From: Archangium gephyra
Lineage (GTDB): Bacteria; Myxococcota; Myxococcia; Myxococcales; Myxococcaceae
Assembly (NCBI RefSeq): GCF_001027285.1
Contig: NZ_CP011509.1
Location: 8,208,501 to 8,272,500 of the forward strand
DNA length: 64,000 bases
Direction: 5' to 3'
How positions within the stretch are numbered: the first letter of the stretch is position 1; each line of letters starts with the position of its first letter. A program made the translations under genes and the position numbers. Below, one piece after another: positions 18,403 to 35,039 of the stretch. Below the pieces are notes generated by a model, which was not told the DNA's origin, did no database searches, and saw nothing but the letters and a program-made list of their open reading frames with translations.

Positions 18403-19137
18403 TCAGTCCAGCCCGACCTGGGCCATGAAGTCCACGCTCTTGAGGCGGCGGCCCAGGTGGTGGGAGATGAAGACGTTGAGCACCCCGCGTGCCCGGGCCC
18501 GGAGCTCCGCCGGCAACGGGGTGCGCTGGCCCTCCTGCAGCGCGCGCAGCCCGGACAGCAGCTCGGCGGGGACGGCCACCGCGTCGCGCGCCCGGAAGCC
18601 GCAGGGCTCGCACACCGCGCCGCCATGCGCCTGATCGAAGCGAGGCCGCTCGCCCGGGGGGCCACCACACAGCGCGCACGAGTCGAAGCGAGGCATCAAC
18701 CCGGCCTGGGCCAGGGCGGACAGCTCGAAGGCCAGCAGCGAGGTGGGCCCGGCCTCCTTCGCGTCCAGCTTGCGCAGGTACTCCTCCAACAACTCGAAGA
18801 GCTCCAGCTGCGGCTCGTGGTCGCGCGTCAGCTCGCGGCACAGCTCCACGGCGTAGAGGGCGCGGGCGATGAGGGCCAGGTCCCCGCGGGCCCCGTAGTA
18901 GCCGGCGAGGATATCGGCCGAGTCCAGACGCACCGTGGAGCCGCGCGTCTCCACCAGCTGCACGCGCAGCCGCATGTAGGGCTCCAGCGCGCCAGCGAAA
19001 CGGCGCTTGCTCTTGCGAGCACCGGCCGCGAAGGCCGTCAGCTTGCCGTGCTCGCGCGTGAGGAGGGTGACCAGCCGGTCGGACTCTCCGTAGTCCACGG
19101 TGGAGAGCACCAGCGCCTCATCGTCGAAACGCTCCAT
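18403..19137 (-). CDS. recO: DNA repair protein RecO
   Basis: 244 aa, typical length. The N-terminal OB-fold reads ALVLSTVDYGESDRLVTLLTREHGKLTAFAAGARKSKRRF-like (only fragments quoted: DYGESDRLVTLL, KLTAFAAGARKS). A four-Cys zinc site is present at about 157-180 (CALCGG, then CEPCG). RecO loads RecA with RecR and anneals ssDNA in the RecF pathway. It is 9 bases downstream of the RodZ-like gene. Confidence 0.94.
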   Translation of the reverse strand: MERFDDEALVLSTVDYGESDRLVTLLTREHGKLTAFAAGARKSKRRFAGALEPYMRLRVQLVETRGSTVRLDSADILAGYYGARGDLALIARALYAVELCRELTRDHEPQLELFELLEEYLRKLDAKEAGPTSLLAFELSALAQAGLMPRFDSCALCGGPPGERPRFDQAHGGAVCEPCGFRARDAVAVPAELLSGLRALQEGQRTPLPAELRARARGVLNVFISHHLGRRLKSVDFMAQVGLD

Positions 19138-19146
19138 GAGTGCCCT

Positions 19147-19536
19147 TCAACGCGCGAGGGGGTTGGGTGCCTTCCCGGTCATCACCAGGGCCACATACGC
19201 CCCCACGCCGAGCGCCACCACCAGCAACACCCCGAGCGCCAGCCAGGCCCGCCGCCGCCGCTCGCGCTCCAGCACCACGGGGCTCGGCTCCGGCGTCGCC
19301 TTGTCCACCTCCTCGTAGCGGAGGATGGCCTCTTCCGGCGCCAGACCGATGACGGTCGCGTAGGCGCGGATGTAGTTGACGACGAAGACGCGCGAGGGCA
19401 GCCGCTCCATCTGCCCTTCCTCGAGGGCGGCGATGAGGCTCGGGGAGATCTTCGTCACCTGCGACACCTCGTCGCGGGACAGGCCGCGCAGCTCGCGCTG
19501 CTGGGACAGGTATTTGCCGAATTCGACGTGGTCCAC
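19147..19536 (-). CDS. RodZ-like HTH membrane protein
   Basis: 129 aa. Residues 5-70 form a Cro/C1-type helix-turn-helix of the HTH_25 class (FGKYLSQQRELRGLSRDEVS, ISPSLIAALEEG, FVVNYIRAYATVIGL) typical of the cytoplasmic part of RodZ. A basic RERRRR precedes one membrane helix (AWLALGVLLVVALGVGAYVAL) and only about ten residues follow, so the periplasmic RodZ domain is absent. It may be a short RodZ-like cell-shape or polarity adaptor. Neighbours tgl (upstream) and recO (downstream) are closely spaced. Confidence 0.8.
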   Translation of the reverse strand: MDHVEFGKYLSQQRELRGLSRDEVSQVTKISPSLIAALEEGQMERLPSRVFVVNYIRAYATVIGLAPEEAILRYEEVDKATPEPSPVVLERERRRRAWLALGVLLVVALGVGAYVALVMTGKAPNPLAR

Positions 19537-19554
19537 GGGGGTGGGACTTTCTGG

Positions 19555-20304
19555 TTACAAGGCCTCGAGGAGCCGGTGGCAGTCGTCCTTGAGGACCTGG
19601 CTCTTGGCCTTGGCCTCGCACGCGGTGAAGCTCTGCCGCGCCTCCTCCATCTTCCCCTGCTTCACCTGGCAGGCGCCCTCGCGCAGGTAGGCATCGGCTA
19701 CGTCCGGGCAGGCCTCACGATAACGGCCGAAGTAGCGGCACGCGTCGGAAACGTTACCCGTTTCCTCGGAGATGACGCCCAGGTTCTTGTAGCCCATGCA
19801 GAAGCCGGGGTTGGTCGTCACCGAGGCCTTGATGTTCTGCAGCGCGCGCTCCGTGTCGCCCTTCTTGTAGAGGGCCCAGCCCAGGTTGCCCAGGGCGATG
19901 AAGGGCGTGGGGTACAGCATGTCGTTGAGGGCCTCCTCGTACAGCTTGATGGCCTCGTCGTAGCGCGCCTGGGACAGGTACACGTTGGCCAGGTTCGTCT
20001 TGGCCTCGGAGAAGCCCGGGCGGACCGCCAGCGCCTTCTTGTAGTGGAGGATGGCCTCCTCGGGCCGGTTGAAGGCCAGGTGCAGGAGGATGGCCATGGC
20101 GTGGTGGGCCTCCGGGTACTCCGGATCCAGTGCCAGGGACTTCTCCATCTCCTTGTAGGCCTCCTGCACGTTGCCGCTGGCCTGGGCCTGGAGGCCGATC
20201 TCGTAGCGGAGCTCGGCGCCACGGCGCTCCTGCTCGGTGGGGACGTGCTTGCAGCCCACGAGGGCGAGCGCGAGGAGCCAGGCGGAGGAAAGGCGGCGGT
20301 GCAT
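19555..20304 (-). CDS. tgl: TPR lipoprotein, Tgl/PilF-type type IV pilus pilotin
   Basis: 249 aa from ATG 20304. A lipoprotein signal ends at LVGC (Cys about 18). The mature part is built of consecutive TPRs (AYKEMEKSLALDPEYPEAHH, EEAILHYKKALAVRPGFSEA, EAIKLYEEAL, NLGWALYKKGDTERAL, GYKNLGVISEETGN). Size, lipobox and six-TPR layout match Myxococcus xanthus Tgl, the outer-membrane lipoprotein needed for PilQ secretin assembly in S-motility. I cannot exclude another PilF-like protein. The Cys residues near the C-terminus (CRYFGRYREAC, EGACQV) may form disulfides. Confidence 0.72.
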   Translation of the reverse strand: MHRRLSSAWLLALALVGCKHVPTEQERRGAELRYEIGLQAQASGNVQEAYKEMEKSLALDPEYPEAHHAMAILLHLAFNRPEEAILHYKKALAVRPGFSEAKTNLANVYLSQARYDEAIKLYEEALNDMLYPTPFIALGNLGWALYKKGDTERALQNIKASVTTNPGFCMGYKNLGVISEETGNVSDACRYFGRYREACPDVADAYLREGACQVKQGKMEEARQSFTACEAKAKSQVLKDDCHRLLEAL

Positions 20305-20342
20305 GGGTTCGGTTCTTCTCTTCACGACGGGTAGGGGGTGTT

Positions 20343-20810
20343 TCAGAAGGAGGCCAGCAGGCGGCCCAGGTTCGTCGAGGCGGTGCGCTTCTCGTCGGCG
20401 CGGCTCTTGGCGGCGCCCGGCACCAGCTTCGGATCCTTGTAGAAGACGGGCAGCGTCTTGAGCAGCTCGTCCTGGCCCGGGGGTGGCAGGGCGCGGAAGT
20501 GCGCGTCGTCCATCATGAAGCCCATGGACTCCACGAAGGCGAGCGCCTCGGCCTCGTCCTGCTGGTAGTCATCCTGGCTCGCGGCGCGCCGGCCGGGGAC
20601 GTACACGGCGCAGTCCTGGGCCTCGGAGAGGTACAGGTAGATGAAGACGGCGAAGCCGCCCGAGCCGCGCAGCCCCAGCACGAAGGCCTGCGCTGGCCCC
20701 GCCGGCTTGCCGGGGATGGCCAGGTGCGGCGAGTTGATGGACTGGTACAGCGCGAGGACCTGCTCGCGGCTGGCGGGCAGGCCTCGGAACCGCTCGTCGA
20801 TGGAGAACAC
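20343..20810 (-). CDS. Uncharacterised 155-aa protein upstream of tgl
   Basis: No family recognised. It has no signal peptide or membrane helix. The N-terminal two-thirds looks like a compact alpha/beta domain (AFVLGLRGSGGFAVFIYLYL, CAVYVPGRRA, EAEALAFVESMGFMMD). The C-terminal 45 residues are probably disordered (KLVPGAAKSRADEKR). It is 38 bases upstream of tgl and 19 bases downstream of the AP-rich protein, so it is probably cotranscribed with tgl and may have a role in pilus biology (inference only). Confidence 0.7.
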   Translation of the reverse strand: MFSIDERFRGLPASREQVLALYQSINSPHLAIPGKPAGPAQAFVLGLRGSGGFAVFIYLYLSEAQDCAVYVPGRRAASQDDYQQDEAEALAFVESMGFMMDDAHFRALPPPGQDELLKTLPVFYKDPKLVPGAAKSRADEKRTASTNLGRLLASF

Positions 20811-20829
20811 GTTCGGCGCTACCCCCGCG

Positions 20830-21570
20830 CTACCGCGTGGTGAGGGTGAACTCCTCGGTCTGGTTGTCCGTCTCCGCCGCGGTGCGCTGGAAGCGGATGA
20901 GCGGGTTGTCGATCATCACGTTGCCGCCGCCCTCGTTGCCCTCGCCGATGATGACCTTGAACACGTGCTGGGGAGATTCGCTCCGCCGCGAGCTGGACGC
21001 CACTTTGTGGGCCATCAGCAGCACGGTGTTCTTCCCCGGCTGGAGCTCGCGGGTGATCTCCGCGATGACCTGGTCCTCGCCGTTGCGCAGCTTCCGCACC
21101 CAGCGGGAGTTGACGTAGAGGTCGATGTCGTACTCCGACATGCCCACCGCGGACTGCTCCGTCACGAGCCAGTAACGCCGGGTGATGCGCGCCGGGGCGG
21201 TGGCCACCGGAGCGGGAGCGGGCGCAGGAGCCGCGACGGCCGGAGCGGGAGCCGGGGCCGCGACAGCCGGCGCGGGAGCCGGGGCCGCGGGAGCCACCGG
21301 GGCGGGCGCGGGAGCCGGGGCTGGAGCCGTGGCGACGGGAGCCGGAGCCGGAGCCGGAGCCGCGGGAGCATTCACCAGCTTCACGGCGTAGGCGGGGGCG
21401 TCGATGTGGACGTTGCCCTTGTCGTCGATGCGGACGGCGGCGACCTTCTCGAACTTCTGGTTCGTCACGCCGTCGATGCGGACGCCGTTGAGGAACACCG
21501 AACCGGCGAGGGCCGACATGGGCAACAGCAGGGCCGAGAGGACGAGGGCGGGGATGGCGCGGCGCGGCAT
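20830..21570 (-). CDS. Secreted Ala/Pro-repeat protein
   Basis: 246 aa from ATG 21570 (MPRRAIPALVLSALLLPMSALA, a clear signal peptide). An N-terminal block (VFLNGVRIDGVTNQKFEKV, IDDKGNVHIDAPAY) resembles a small beta domain. A long AP repeat of about 80 residues (APAPAPVA units) follows, probably a periplasmic spacer. The C-terminal domain (RRYWLVTEQSAVGMSEYDID, VYVNSRWVRKL, NVMIDNPLIRF) is of unknown fold. The AP linker suggests it spans the periplasm or reaches peptidoglycan. It belongs to the closely spaced run leading to tgl. Confidence 0.75.
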   Translation of the reverse strand: MPRRAIPALVLSALLLPMSALAGSVFLNGVRIDGVTNQKFEKVAAVRIDDKGNVHIDAPAYAVKLVNAPAAPAPAPAPVATAPAPAPAPAPVAPAAPAPAPAVAAPAPAPAVAAPAPAPAPVATAPARITRRYWLVTEQSAVGMSEYDIDLYVNSRWVRKLRNGEDQVIAEITRELQPGKNTVLLMAHKVASSSRRSESPQHVFKVIIGEGNEGGGNVMIDNPLIRFQRTAAETDNQTEEFTLTTR

Positions 21571-21677
21571 GATGAAGACTCCTCCGGGGTGAGAGCGATA
21601 GCGCACCCGCCCGGGGTGGACAAGCGCGCGTCACCGGAGACCGGGGCAGCCGCCTGGAAATTCAGACGGCTGCCTGC

Positions 21678-22424
21678 TCAGGGAGCCTTCTCTTCGGGGC
21701 TCTTCTCCAGGGCCTCCCGCTGGGCGAGCGCCCAGTCTCCGCCCAACCCCTCCCCTTCCCGGAACCGCTTGAAATCACGGCGCACGAGCCGGGGATAGCG
21801 GCGGAAGGCGTCCAGCTCCCCCGCCTTCTTGGCCTGCCAGATGCGGGTGGGGCCGGCGTTGTAGGCCATGAGGGCCAGGTCCAGGTCGCCGAAGCGGTCG
21901 TTCAGCTCGCGCAGGTAGCGGATGCCCAGGCGCACGCCCAGGGCCGGATCCGAGGCCACCTCCTCGCGAGACAGGCGCAGCCCCTGCTTCTCCGCGAGGA
22001 AGTGCAGCGTGCTGGGCTTGATCTGCATCAGCCCCCGCGCGCCCTTGTCGGAGATGGCCTCCTCGGTGAAGTCCGACTCCACGTCGATGATGGCGAGGAT
22101 CAGCAGCGGGTCATACCCCGTCTGGCCGGACTCCTCGGCGATGGCGTGGACGATCTGCCGGCGCAGGGTGAGGCCCAGATCCGGGGCCCGCTTGGCGAGC
22201 ACCGCGTCGATGAGCGCCGCGTCGGGGGGCGTCACCTCGAAGCGCGAGGGCTCGGCCACGAGCGGCACCTCGGGAGGGGTGAACAGGGGCACGGCCCGGG
22301 CGGAGAGCACCAGGGCCACTCCGGCCACCAGGGGCAGCTTTCCACACCCCGAGCCGAGTGCATGAAGCCAGCGGAACAGCCCCTCCCCACGCCGCCCGCT
22401 TGGAGCGGAGGGGATCGCCGTCAC
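21678..22424 (-). CDS. Membrane-anchored lytic transglycosylase (SLT family)
   Basis: 248 aa starting at GTG 22424. The frame is open further upstream, but that part is the shadow of the preceding gene, and this GTG overlaps its stop (GTGA). One N-terminal hydrophobic helix (LPLVAGVALVLSARAVPLF) anchors or exports it. Residues 100-220 are an SLT domain: ILAIIDVESDF with catalytic Glu116, GARGLMQIKPST, and LMAYNAGPTRI. It would cleave the MurNAc-GlcNAc bond of peptidoglycan in the periplasm. Translation is coupled to the phasin-like gene upstream. Confidence 0.9.
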   Translation of the reverse strand: MTAIPSAPSGRRGEGLFRWLHALGSGCGKLPLVAGVALVLSARAVPLFTPPEVPLVAEPSRFEVTPPDAALIDAVLAKRAPDLGLTLRRQIVHAIAEESGQTGYDPLLILAIIDVESDFTEEAISDKGARGLMQIKPSTLHFLAEKQGLRLSREEVASDPALGVRLGIRYLRELNDRFGDLDLALMAYNAGPTRIWQAKKAGELDAFRRYPRLVRRDFKRFREGEGLGGDWALAQREALEKSPEEKAP

Positions 22425-22765
22425 TTGCGCTGCCCCAGAGCGTCGATGCGCTCGGCCAATCGGATCAGCCGTGCCTCGATGTCCTGGATTTCCTCCCGGC
22501 GGGGAATCTTGATGGTGAGCAGGGCGCGCTTCACACCCTCCTCCACGTTGTGCTCCAGGTCCTTGCGATGACCCGTCAACCGCTCCGTCAGCAGACGGCC
22601 CTGGCGGATCATCTCCTCCTGGCTCCACCCGGCCAGCTCCGCCACGCGCTGCACGGTGCGGGCGGCCTCGTCCTCAGCGGTGGACACCGCCAGCAAGGCC
22701 TGGCTCCACACCCGCTCGAACGTCTCCGCCAGCGGATGCTTCTGCGGGGTCTCCAGCTTGTCCAT
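22421..22765 (-). CDS. Phasin-like coiled-coil protein
   Basis: 114 aa from ATG 22765. It is entirely helical. The C-terminal block PRREEIQDIEARLIRLAERIDAL matches the closing coiled coil of phasin/PhaI-PhaF-type granule-associated proteins (only fragments are diagnostic: REEIQDIEARL, LAERIDAL). No signal peptide. Phasins coat polyhydroxyalkanoate granules, but no pha gene is in the window, and short members can have other roles. The stop overlaps the GTG of the lytic transglycosylase gene. Confidence 0.65.
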   Translation of the reverse strand: MDKLETPQKHPLAETFERVWSQALLAVSTAEDEAARTVQRVAELAGWSQEEMIRQGRLLTERLTGHRKDLEHNVEEGVKRALLTIKIPRREEIQDIEARLIRLAERIDALGQRK

Positions 22766-22993
22766 GCAACGCTCTCCAGCACGGCTCTCCGGGCACGAGT
22801 CCCGGAAAGCGGGGTAAGGACCATCGAGGTAAGCACACCCCTCGATTGAAGAAAACGCCACCCACGCTCGCCCGCCTGCTCCAGGCGTCCACTGCTGGAT
22901 GCTCGCCCGGGGAGCCCGGGTCGACCTCCAGGGTTCTCTCCCGCTTAGTGCACCGGCGCGTCGACCGTCAAGCCGTGAAACCGTAAAGAGCCG

Positions 22994-23034
22994 AAAAGAA
23001 AAACCGCCACCCCGGAGCGCTTCCGGAGTGGCGG
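22994..23034 (-). terminator. Rho-independent terminator of the rpoBC operon
   Basis: The inverted repeat CCGCCACCCCGGA (23004-23016)/TCCGGAGTGGCGG (23022-23034) has a 5-base loop. On the minus strand it is followed by a T-rich tract (TTTTTCTTTTC). It lies 28 bases past the rpoC stop. The remaining bases up to the phasin gene's start hold no recognisable feature. Confidence 0.93.
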
Positions 23035-23061
23035 CGGGAACATCAAGACCGCGGGTGCGGA

Positions 23062-27282
<4,221 letters not shown>

Positions 27283-27339
27283 GGTGCCTCCGAATTTCTT
27301 CTGAGCGCGTGAGCGCGAATTCGTTTCGCCTGGCCGCCA

Positions 27340-27366
27340 GCGCCCGCCCGCTGAGGGAGCGGGCGC
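27340..27366 (-). promoter_or_regulatory. rpoB-rpoC intergenic hairpin
   Basis: The 8-bp inverted repeat GCGCCCGC/GCGGGCGC with an 11-base loop lies between the rpoB stop and rpoC start. No T-run follows, so it is more likely an RNA-processing or stability element than a terminator. Confidence 0.45.
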
Positions 27367-27387
27367 CGGGGGTCAAGCACGCAGGGA

Positions 27388-31620
<4,233 letters not shown>

Positions 31621-31695
31621 TCGAACTCCGGGGCGAGCAATCTCTGGCGGGGCGAGATTGGGTAACGCGCAGCGGCAGCGGAAAATTTAGAGATA

Positions 31696-31737
31696 CGGAA
31701 AGGGCAAAGCCGGCGCACCCTTTCCGGGCACGCCGGC
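31696..31737 (-). promoter_or_regulatory. rplL-rpoB attenuator with alternative hairpins
   Basis: Two interlocking inverted repeats are present. CGGAAAGGG (31696-31704) pairs with CCCTTTCCG (31718-31726). GCCGGCG (31709-31715) pairs with CGCCGGC (31731-31737). The arms interlock, so the two stems are mutually exclusive or form a pseudoknot. In E. coli a partial terminator at this same position lowers rpoBC relative to rplL. The T-run here is weak (TTTGCCCTTT). Confidence 0.6.
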
Positions 31738-31803
31738 CTGCTCATCCGGTCAGGAGGCGGCGGGAATTTTCCGAAACCCGTCGCCAACCTGAGTCACAGC
31801 AAA

Positions 31804-32181
31804 CTACTTGATGTCGACCTTGGCGCCAGCCGCGGTGAGCTGGTCCTTGATCTTCTTGGCGTCGTCCTTGTTGACGCCCTCCTTGACGGTCTTCGGGGCG
31901 CCCTCGACCAGGTCCTTGGCCTCCTTCAGGCCCAGGCCGGTGATGGCGCGGATCTCCTTGATGACGTTGATCTTGTTCGCGCCGGCGTCGGCGAGGATGA
32001 CGTTGAACTCCGTCTTCTCCTCGACCGGGGCCGCGGCGGGGCCACCGGCCGCGGGGCCGGCAACGGCCACGGCGGCGGCGGAGACGCCCCACTTGCTCTC
32101 GAGCTGCTTCACGAGCTCGGCGGCCTCCATCACCGTGAGGGTGGAGAGCTGGTCAACGATCGAATTCAGGTCAGCGGCCAT
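31804..32181 (-). CDS. rplL: Ribosomal protein L7/L12
   Basis: 125 aa from ATG 32181 ([15 protein letters not shown]). An Ala/Pro-rich hinge follows the N-terminal dimerisation region, and the C-terminal domain has the conserved [28 protein letters not shown] and [17 protein letters not shown] blocks. It forms the flexible ribosomal stalk that recruits translation GTPases, bound by L10 encoded just upstream. Confidence 0.98.
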   Translation of the reverse strand: MAADLNSIVDQLSTLTVMEAAELVKQLESKWGVSAAAVAVAGPAAGGPAAAPVEEKTEFNVILADAGANKINVIKEIRAITGLGLKEAKDLVEGAPKTVKEGVNKDDAKKIKDQLTAAGAKVDIK

Positions 32182-32268
32182 TGTGAATGTCCTTCTTTTT
32201 CTAGCGGCCTGCCTCCGCATGCGGAGGAAAAGGCCAGAGGTTTGCGGTGGGTCTGCTTCTGGGTGCTA

Positions 32269-32787
32269 TTACTTGGGCTGCTTGTCCACGTTCGCCTGGA
32301 GCACGCGGGCCAGCTGGGAGCCGGGGGCCGCGATGGTGCGAACGAGCTTGCCGGCAGGCTGGTTGAGCATGCCGAGCAGCTGGGCGCGGAGCTCGGGCAG
32401 ACCGGGCATCTTCGCCAGGGCCTTCACGCCCTCGACGTCGACACGGCGGCCCTGCACGGACGCGCTGCGGACCTTGATGGTCTCGAGATCCTTGATGAAG
32501 TCCACGAGGATCTTCGCCGGAGCCACGACATCGTCGTAGCTGATGGCGATGGCCACGGGCCCCACGAAGTCCTCGGCGATGACCTCCACCGGGGTACCCT
32601 TCGCGGCGCGCTTGGCCAGCGTGTTCTTCAGGACCTTGTAGTCCACCTTGCCGTCGCGGAACTTCTTGCGCAGCTTGGTCACGGTCTCCACGTTCAGCTT
32701 GGAGAACTCAGCGACGATCGCGGTCTGAGCCCTCGCAAACTTCTCGTTGAGCTCCTTGATCAGTTCTTCCTTCTCGCTCTTGATCAC
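32269..32787 (-). CDS. rplJ: Ribosomal protein L10
   Basis: 172 aa, starting at GTG 32787 with AAGGAGG 9 bases upstream. Family blocks: EELIKELNEKFARAQ, TKLRKKFRDG and KVLKNTLAKRA. The C-terminal helix binds L7/L12 dimers. In other bacteria L10 represses its own operon through the leader; a structured 411-base upstream region is present here. Confidence 0.97.
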   Translation of the reverse strand: MIKSEKEELIKELNEKFARAQTAIVAEFSKLNVETVTKLRKKFRDGKVDYKVLKNTLAKRAAKGTPVEVIAEDFVGPVAIAISYDDVVAPAKILVDFIKDLETIKVRSASVQGRRVDVEGVKALAKMPGLPELRAQLLGMLNQPAGKLVRTIAAPGSQLARVLQANVDKQPK

Positions 32788-32797
32788 TTGGTTTCAC

Positions 32798-33053
32798 CTC
32801 CTTACGACACCCACCCGAAGGCGGGCTGGATTACCTGGGCCACGCAAGTGGCAGAGCGAGAGGAGCCCCGTAAGGCACCACACCGCACCTCCAGTCTCGG
32901 CAGGGCGACTCCAGGAGTCGTTTGAACCCTGGGTGGTCTTCGTGGCTCCGACCGGTTGTCCGGTTGCCAACGGAGGGCACGAGGCCCACCCCGGGTCCCT
33001 GCTGTCTGGGACCAGGGATGTTTGAAGCGCCGGTCTCATCGACGTGGCGCTTC
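32798..33053 (-). promoter_or_regulatory. Candidate L10 mRNA leader
   Basis: The 411-base stretch between rplJ and rplA carries no gene. Downstream of the promoter candidate it is rich in inverted repeats: GAAGCGCC/GGCGCTTC (33024-33053), GGTCCC/GGGACC (32994-33013) and ACCGG/CCGGT (32950-32965). L10 leaders contain a kink-turn recognised by the L10-L12 complex. The position fits this, but I could not confirm the kink-turn by eye. Confidence 0.55.
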
Positions 33054-33070
33054 AATTGCAAAGCCGGGGC

Positions 33071-33099
33071 GCTATACCCGCGGCTTCGCGAAACGTCCA
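33071..33099 (-). promoter_or_regulatory. Candidate promoter for rplJL-rpoBC
   Basis: On the minus strand TGGACG and TATAGC are separated by 17 bases, each matching 4 of 6 positions of the sigma-70 consensus. It sits between the terminator after rplA and the L10 leader, where E. coli has its PL10 promoter. Confidence 0.5.
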
Positions 33100-33135
33100 G
33101 CAAATTATGACTGCGGGCGTCAATCAGACGACGAA

Positions 33136-33160
33136 GGGGGCCTCCAGATGTGAGGCCCCC
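33136..33160 (-). terminator. Hairpin terminator/attenuator after rplA
   Basis: A perfect 9-bp inverted repeat GGGGGCCTC/GAGGCCCCC with a 7-base loop lies 39 bases past the rplA stop. The following bases on the minus strand (TTCGTCG) are not a strong T-run, so partial termination is likely. Confidence 0.65.
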
Positions 33161-33198
33161 CTCCGTCAGAACCGACGAATCCCCTGCCCTACTTCTGA

Positions 33199-33912
33199 CT
33201 ACCGGTGGCGGGCGAGGATCTCGTTGGTGTCGATCTTGATGCCCGGGCTCATGGTGGCGGAGATGGCCACGCCCTTGAGGTAGACGCCCTTGGCGGTGGC
33301 CGGCTTGAGCTTCATCACCAGGTCCACCAGGGTGTTGAAGTTCTCGGTGAGCTTCTCCGGGGTGAAGGAGGCCTTGCCGACCTTGACGTGGACGATGCCG
33401 GCCTTCTCGGCGCGGAACTCCACCTTACCGCCCTTGGCATCACGGACGGCCTTGGCCACGTCCATGGTCACCGTGCCCACCTTGGGGTTGGGCATGAGGC
33501 CACGGGGACCGAGCACCTTACCGAGGCGGCCGACCACACCCATCATGTCCGGGGTGGCGATGACGGTGTCGAAATCGAGGAAGCCGCCCTCGATGCGCTT
33601 GGCCAGCTCGTCGCCGCCCACCACGTCGGCGCCAGCACCCTCGGCCTCGGTGGCGCGCTCGCCCTTGGCGAACACGGCCACGCGCACCGTGGCACCCGTG
33701 CCGTGCGGGAGAACCACGGCGCCACGGACCATCTGGTCCGCGTGCTTCGGGTCCACGCCGAGGTTGAGCGCCACTTCGACGGTCTGGTCGAACTTGGTGG
33801 CGCGGGTGGCCGTGGTCTCCTTCAGGAGGGCGAAACCATCGGCGATCGTGTAGCGCTTGTTGCGGTCCACCTTCGCGACGGCCGCGCGGAACTTCTTACC
33901 GGTCTGAGGCAT
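33199..33912 (-). CDS. rplA: Ribosomal protein L1
   Basis: 237 aa, standard length. Blocks: [33 protein letters not shown]-type (fragment [19 protein letters not shown]), [28 protein letters not shown] and [11 protein letters not shown]. It binds 23S rRNA at the L1 stalk and usually represses its own operon. It follows rplK by 38 bases. Confidence 0.98.
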   Translation of the reverse strand: MPQTGKKFRAAVAKVDRNKRYTIADGFALLKETTATRATKFDQTVEVALNLGVDPKHADQMVRGAVVLPHGTGATVRVAVFAKGERATEAEGAGADVVGGDELAKRIEGGFLDFDTVIATPDMMGVVGRLGKVLGPRGLMPNPKVGTVTMDVAKAVRDAKGGKVEFRAEKAGIVHVKVGKASFTPEKLTENFNTLVDLVMKLKPATAKGVYLKGVAISATMSPGIKIDTNEILARHR

Positions 33913-33950
33913 GTGAAATATCCTGTTTCAGAAGGGGTGGAGGGGGAAGG

Positions 33951-34394
33951 TCAGACGACTTCGATGCCCATGGAGCGCGCGGTGCCAGCGATGGTGCGCT
34001 TGGCGGCCTCCAGAGAACCGGCGGTCGTGTCGTCGATCTTCTTCTTGGCGATCTCCTCGAGCTGCTTCTGGGTGATCTGCCCCACCTTCTCCTTGCCCGG
34101 CTTCTTGGCGCCCGAGCCCTTCTTCTTCTCGGTGTGCAGGCCCGCCGCCTTCTTGATGAGGACGGCCGCGGGAGGCGTCTTCAGGATGAAGGTGAAGGAG
34201 CGATCCGCATACACGGTGATGATGACCGGGATGATCAGACCTTCCTTGGCCTCCGCCTGGGTCTTGGCGTTGAACTGCTTGCAGAACTCCATGATGTTCA
34301 CGCCCTGCTGACCGAGCGCGGGGCCGATCGGCGGAGCGGGGTTCGCCTTACCGGCGGGAATCTGCAGCTTGACCTGTCCTGTGACCTTCTTCAT
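33951..34394 (-). CDS. rplK: Ribosomal protein L11
   Basis: 147 aa. Family blocks: [20 protein letters not shown] (N-terminal domain), [32 protein letters not shown] and [11 protein letters not shown]. It binds the GTPase-associated region of 23S rRNA. It follows nusG after about 100 bases. Confidence 0.98.
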   Translation of the reverse strand: MKKVTGQVKLQIPAGKANPAPPIGPALGQQGVNIMEFCKQFNAKTQAEAKEGLIIPVIITVYADRSFTFILKTPPAAVLIKKAAGLHTEKKKGSGAKKPGKEKVGQITQKQLEEIAKKKIDDTTAGSLEAAKRTIAGTARSMGIEVV

Positions 34395-34496
34395 CGGCTG
34401 AAAACTGCCTTTCGAGACGGTGGTTCATACGGGCCGCTTGACGGGCGGCCCTCCCACCCTGGGTATCCCCGGGCGCTCGCGCGCTGGGGAAGACTG

Positions 34497-35039
34497 CTAG
34501 CCGGTGGTCTTCTCCACCTGCATGAAATCGAGCTCCACCGGGGTGGCGCGGCCGAAGATGCTCACGAGCACCTTCACGCGGCCCTTCTCGGCGTTGACCT
34601 CTTCCACCGTACCGTTGAAGTTGGCGAAGGGGCCGTCGATGACGCGGACGGTGTCGCCGTCGGAGAACTGCACCTTCGGCTTGGGCTTGAGCGTGCCCTC
34701 GGAGATCTGCGAGGTGAGCCGGGCCACTTCCTTGTCGGAGATGGGCGTGGGCTGCTCGTTCTGCGCCGCACCGGGGAAACCGGTGATCTTCGGCGTGTTC
34801 TTCACGAGGTGCCAGGAGCGGTCATTGAGCTCCATCTGCACGAAGATGTAGCCCGGGAAGAACTTGCGCCGGGACGTCTTCTTCTCGCCCTTCACCATCT
34901 CGACGACCTGCTCCATCGGAATCAGGATTTCGCCGAACAGGTCCTGCAACCCCTCGAGCCGGATGCGCTCTTCCAGGCTCTTCTTGGCCTGGTTCTCGAA
35001 GTTCGAGTAGGTGTGGACCACGTACCATTTCATCGCCAT
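34497..35039 (-). CDS. nusG: Transcription antitermination factor NusG
   Basis: 180 aa from ATG 35039, which overlaps the secE stop by one base (TAATG). An alternative ATG lies two codons later. The NGN domain ([31 protein letters not shown]) is followed by a KOW motif ([24 protein letters not shown]). NusG binds RNA polymerase and links transcription to Rho or the ribosome. Confidence 0.97.
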   Translation of the reverse strand: MAMKWYVVHTYSNFENQAKKSLEERIRLEGLQDLFGEILIPMEQVVEMVKGEKKTSRRKFFPGYIFVQMELNDRSWHLVKNTPKITGFPGAAQNEQPTPISDKEVARLTSQISEGTLKPKPKVQFSDGDTVRVIDGPFANFNGTVEEVNAEKGRVKVLVSIFGRATPVELDFMQVEKTTG

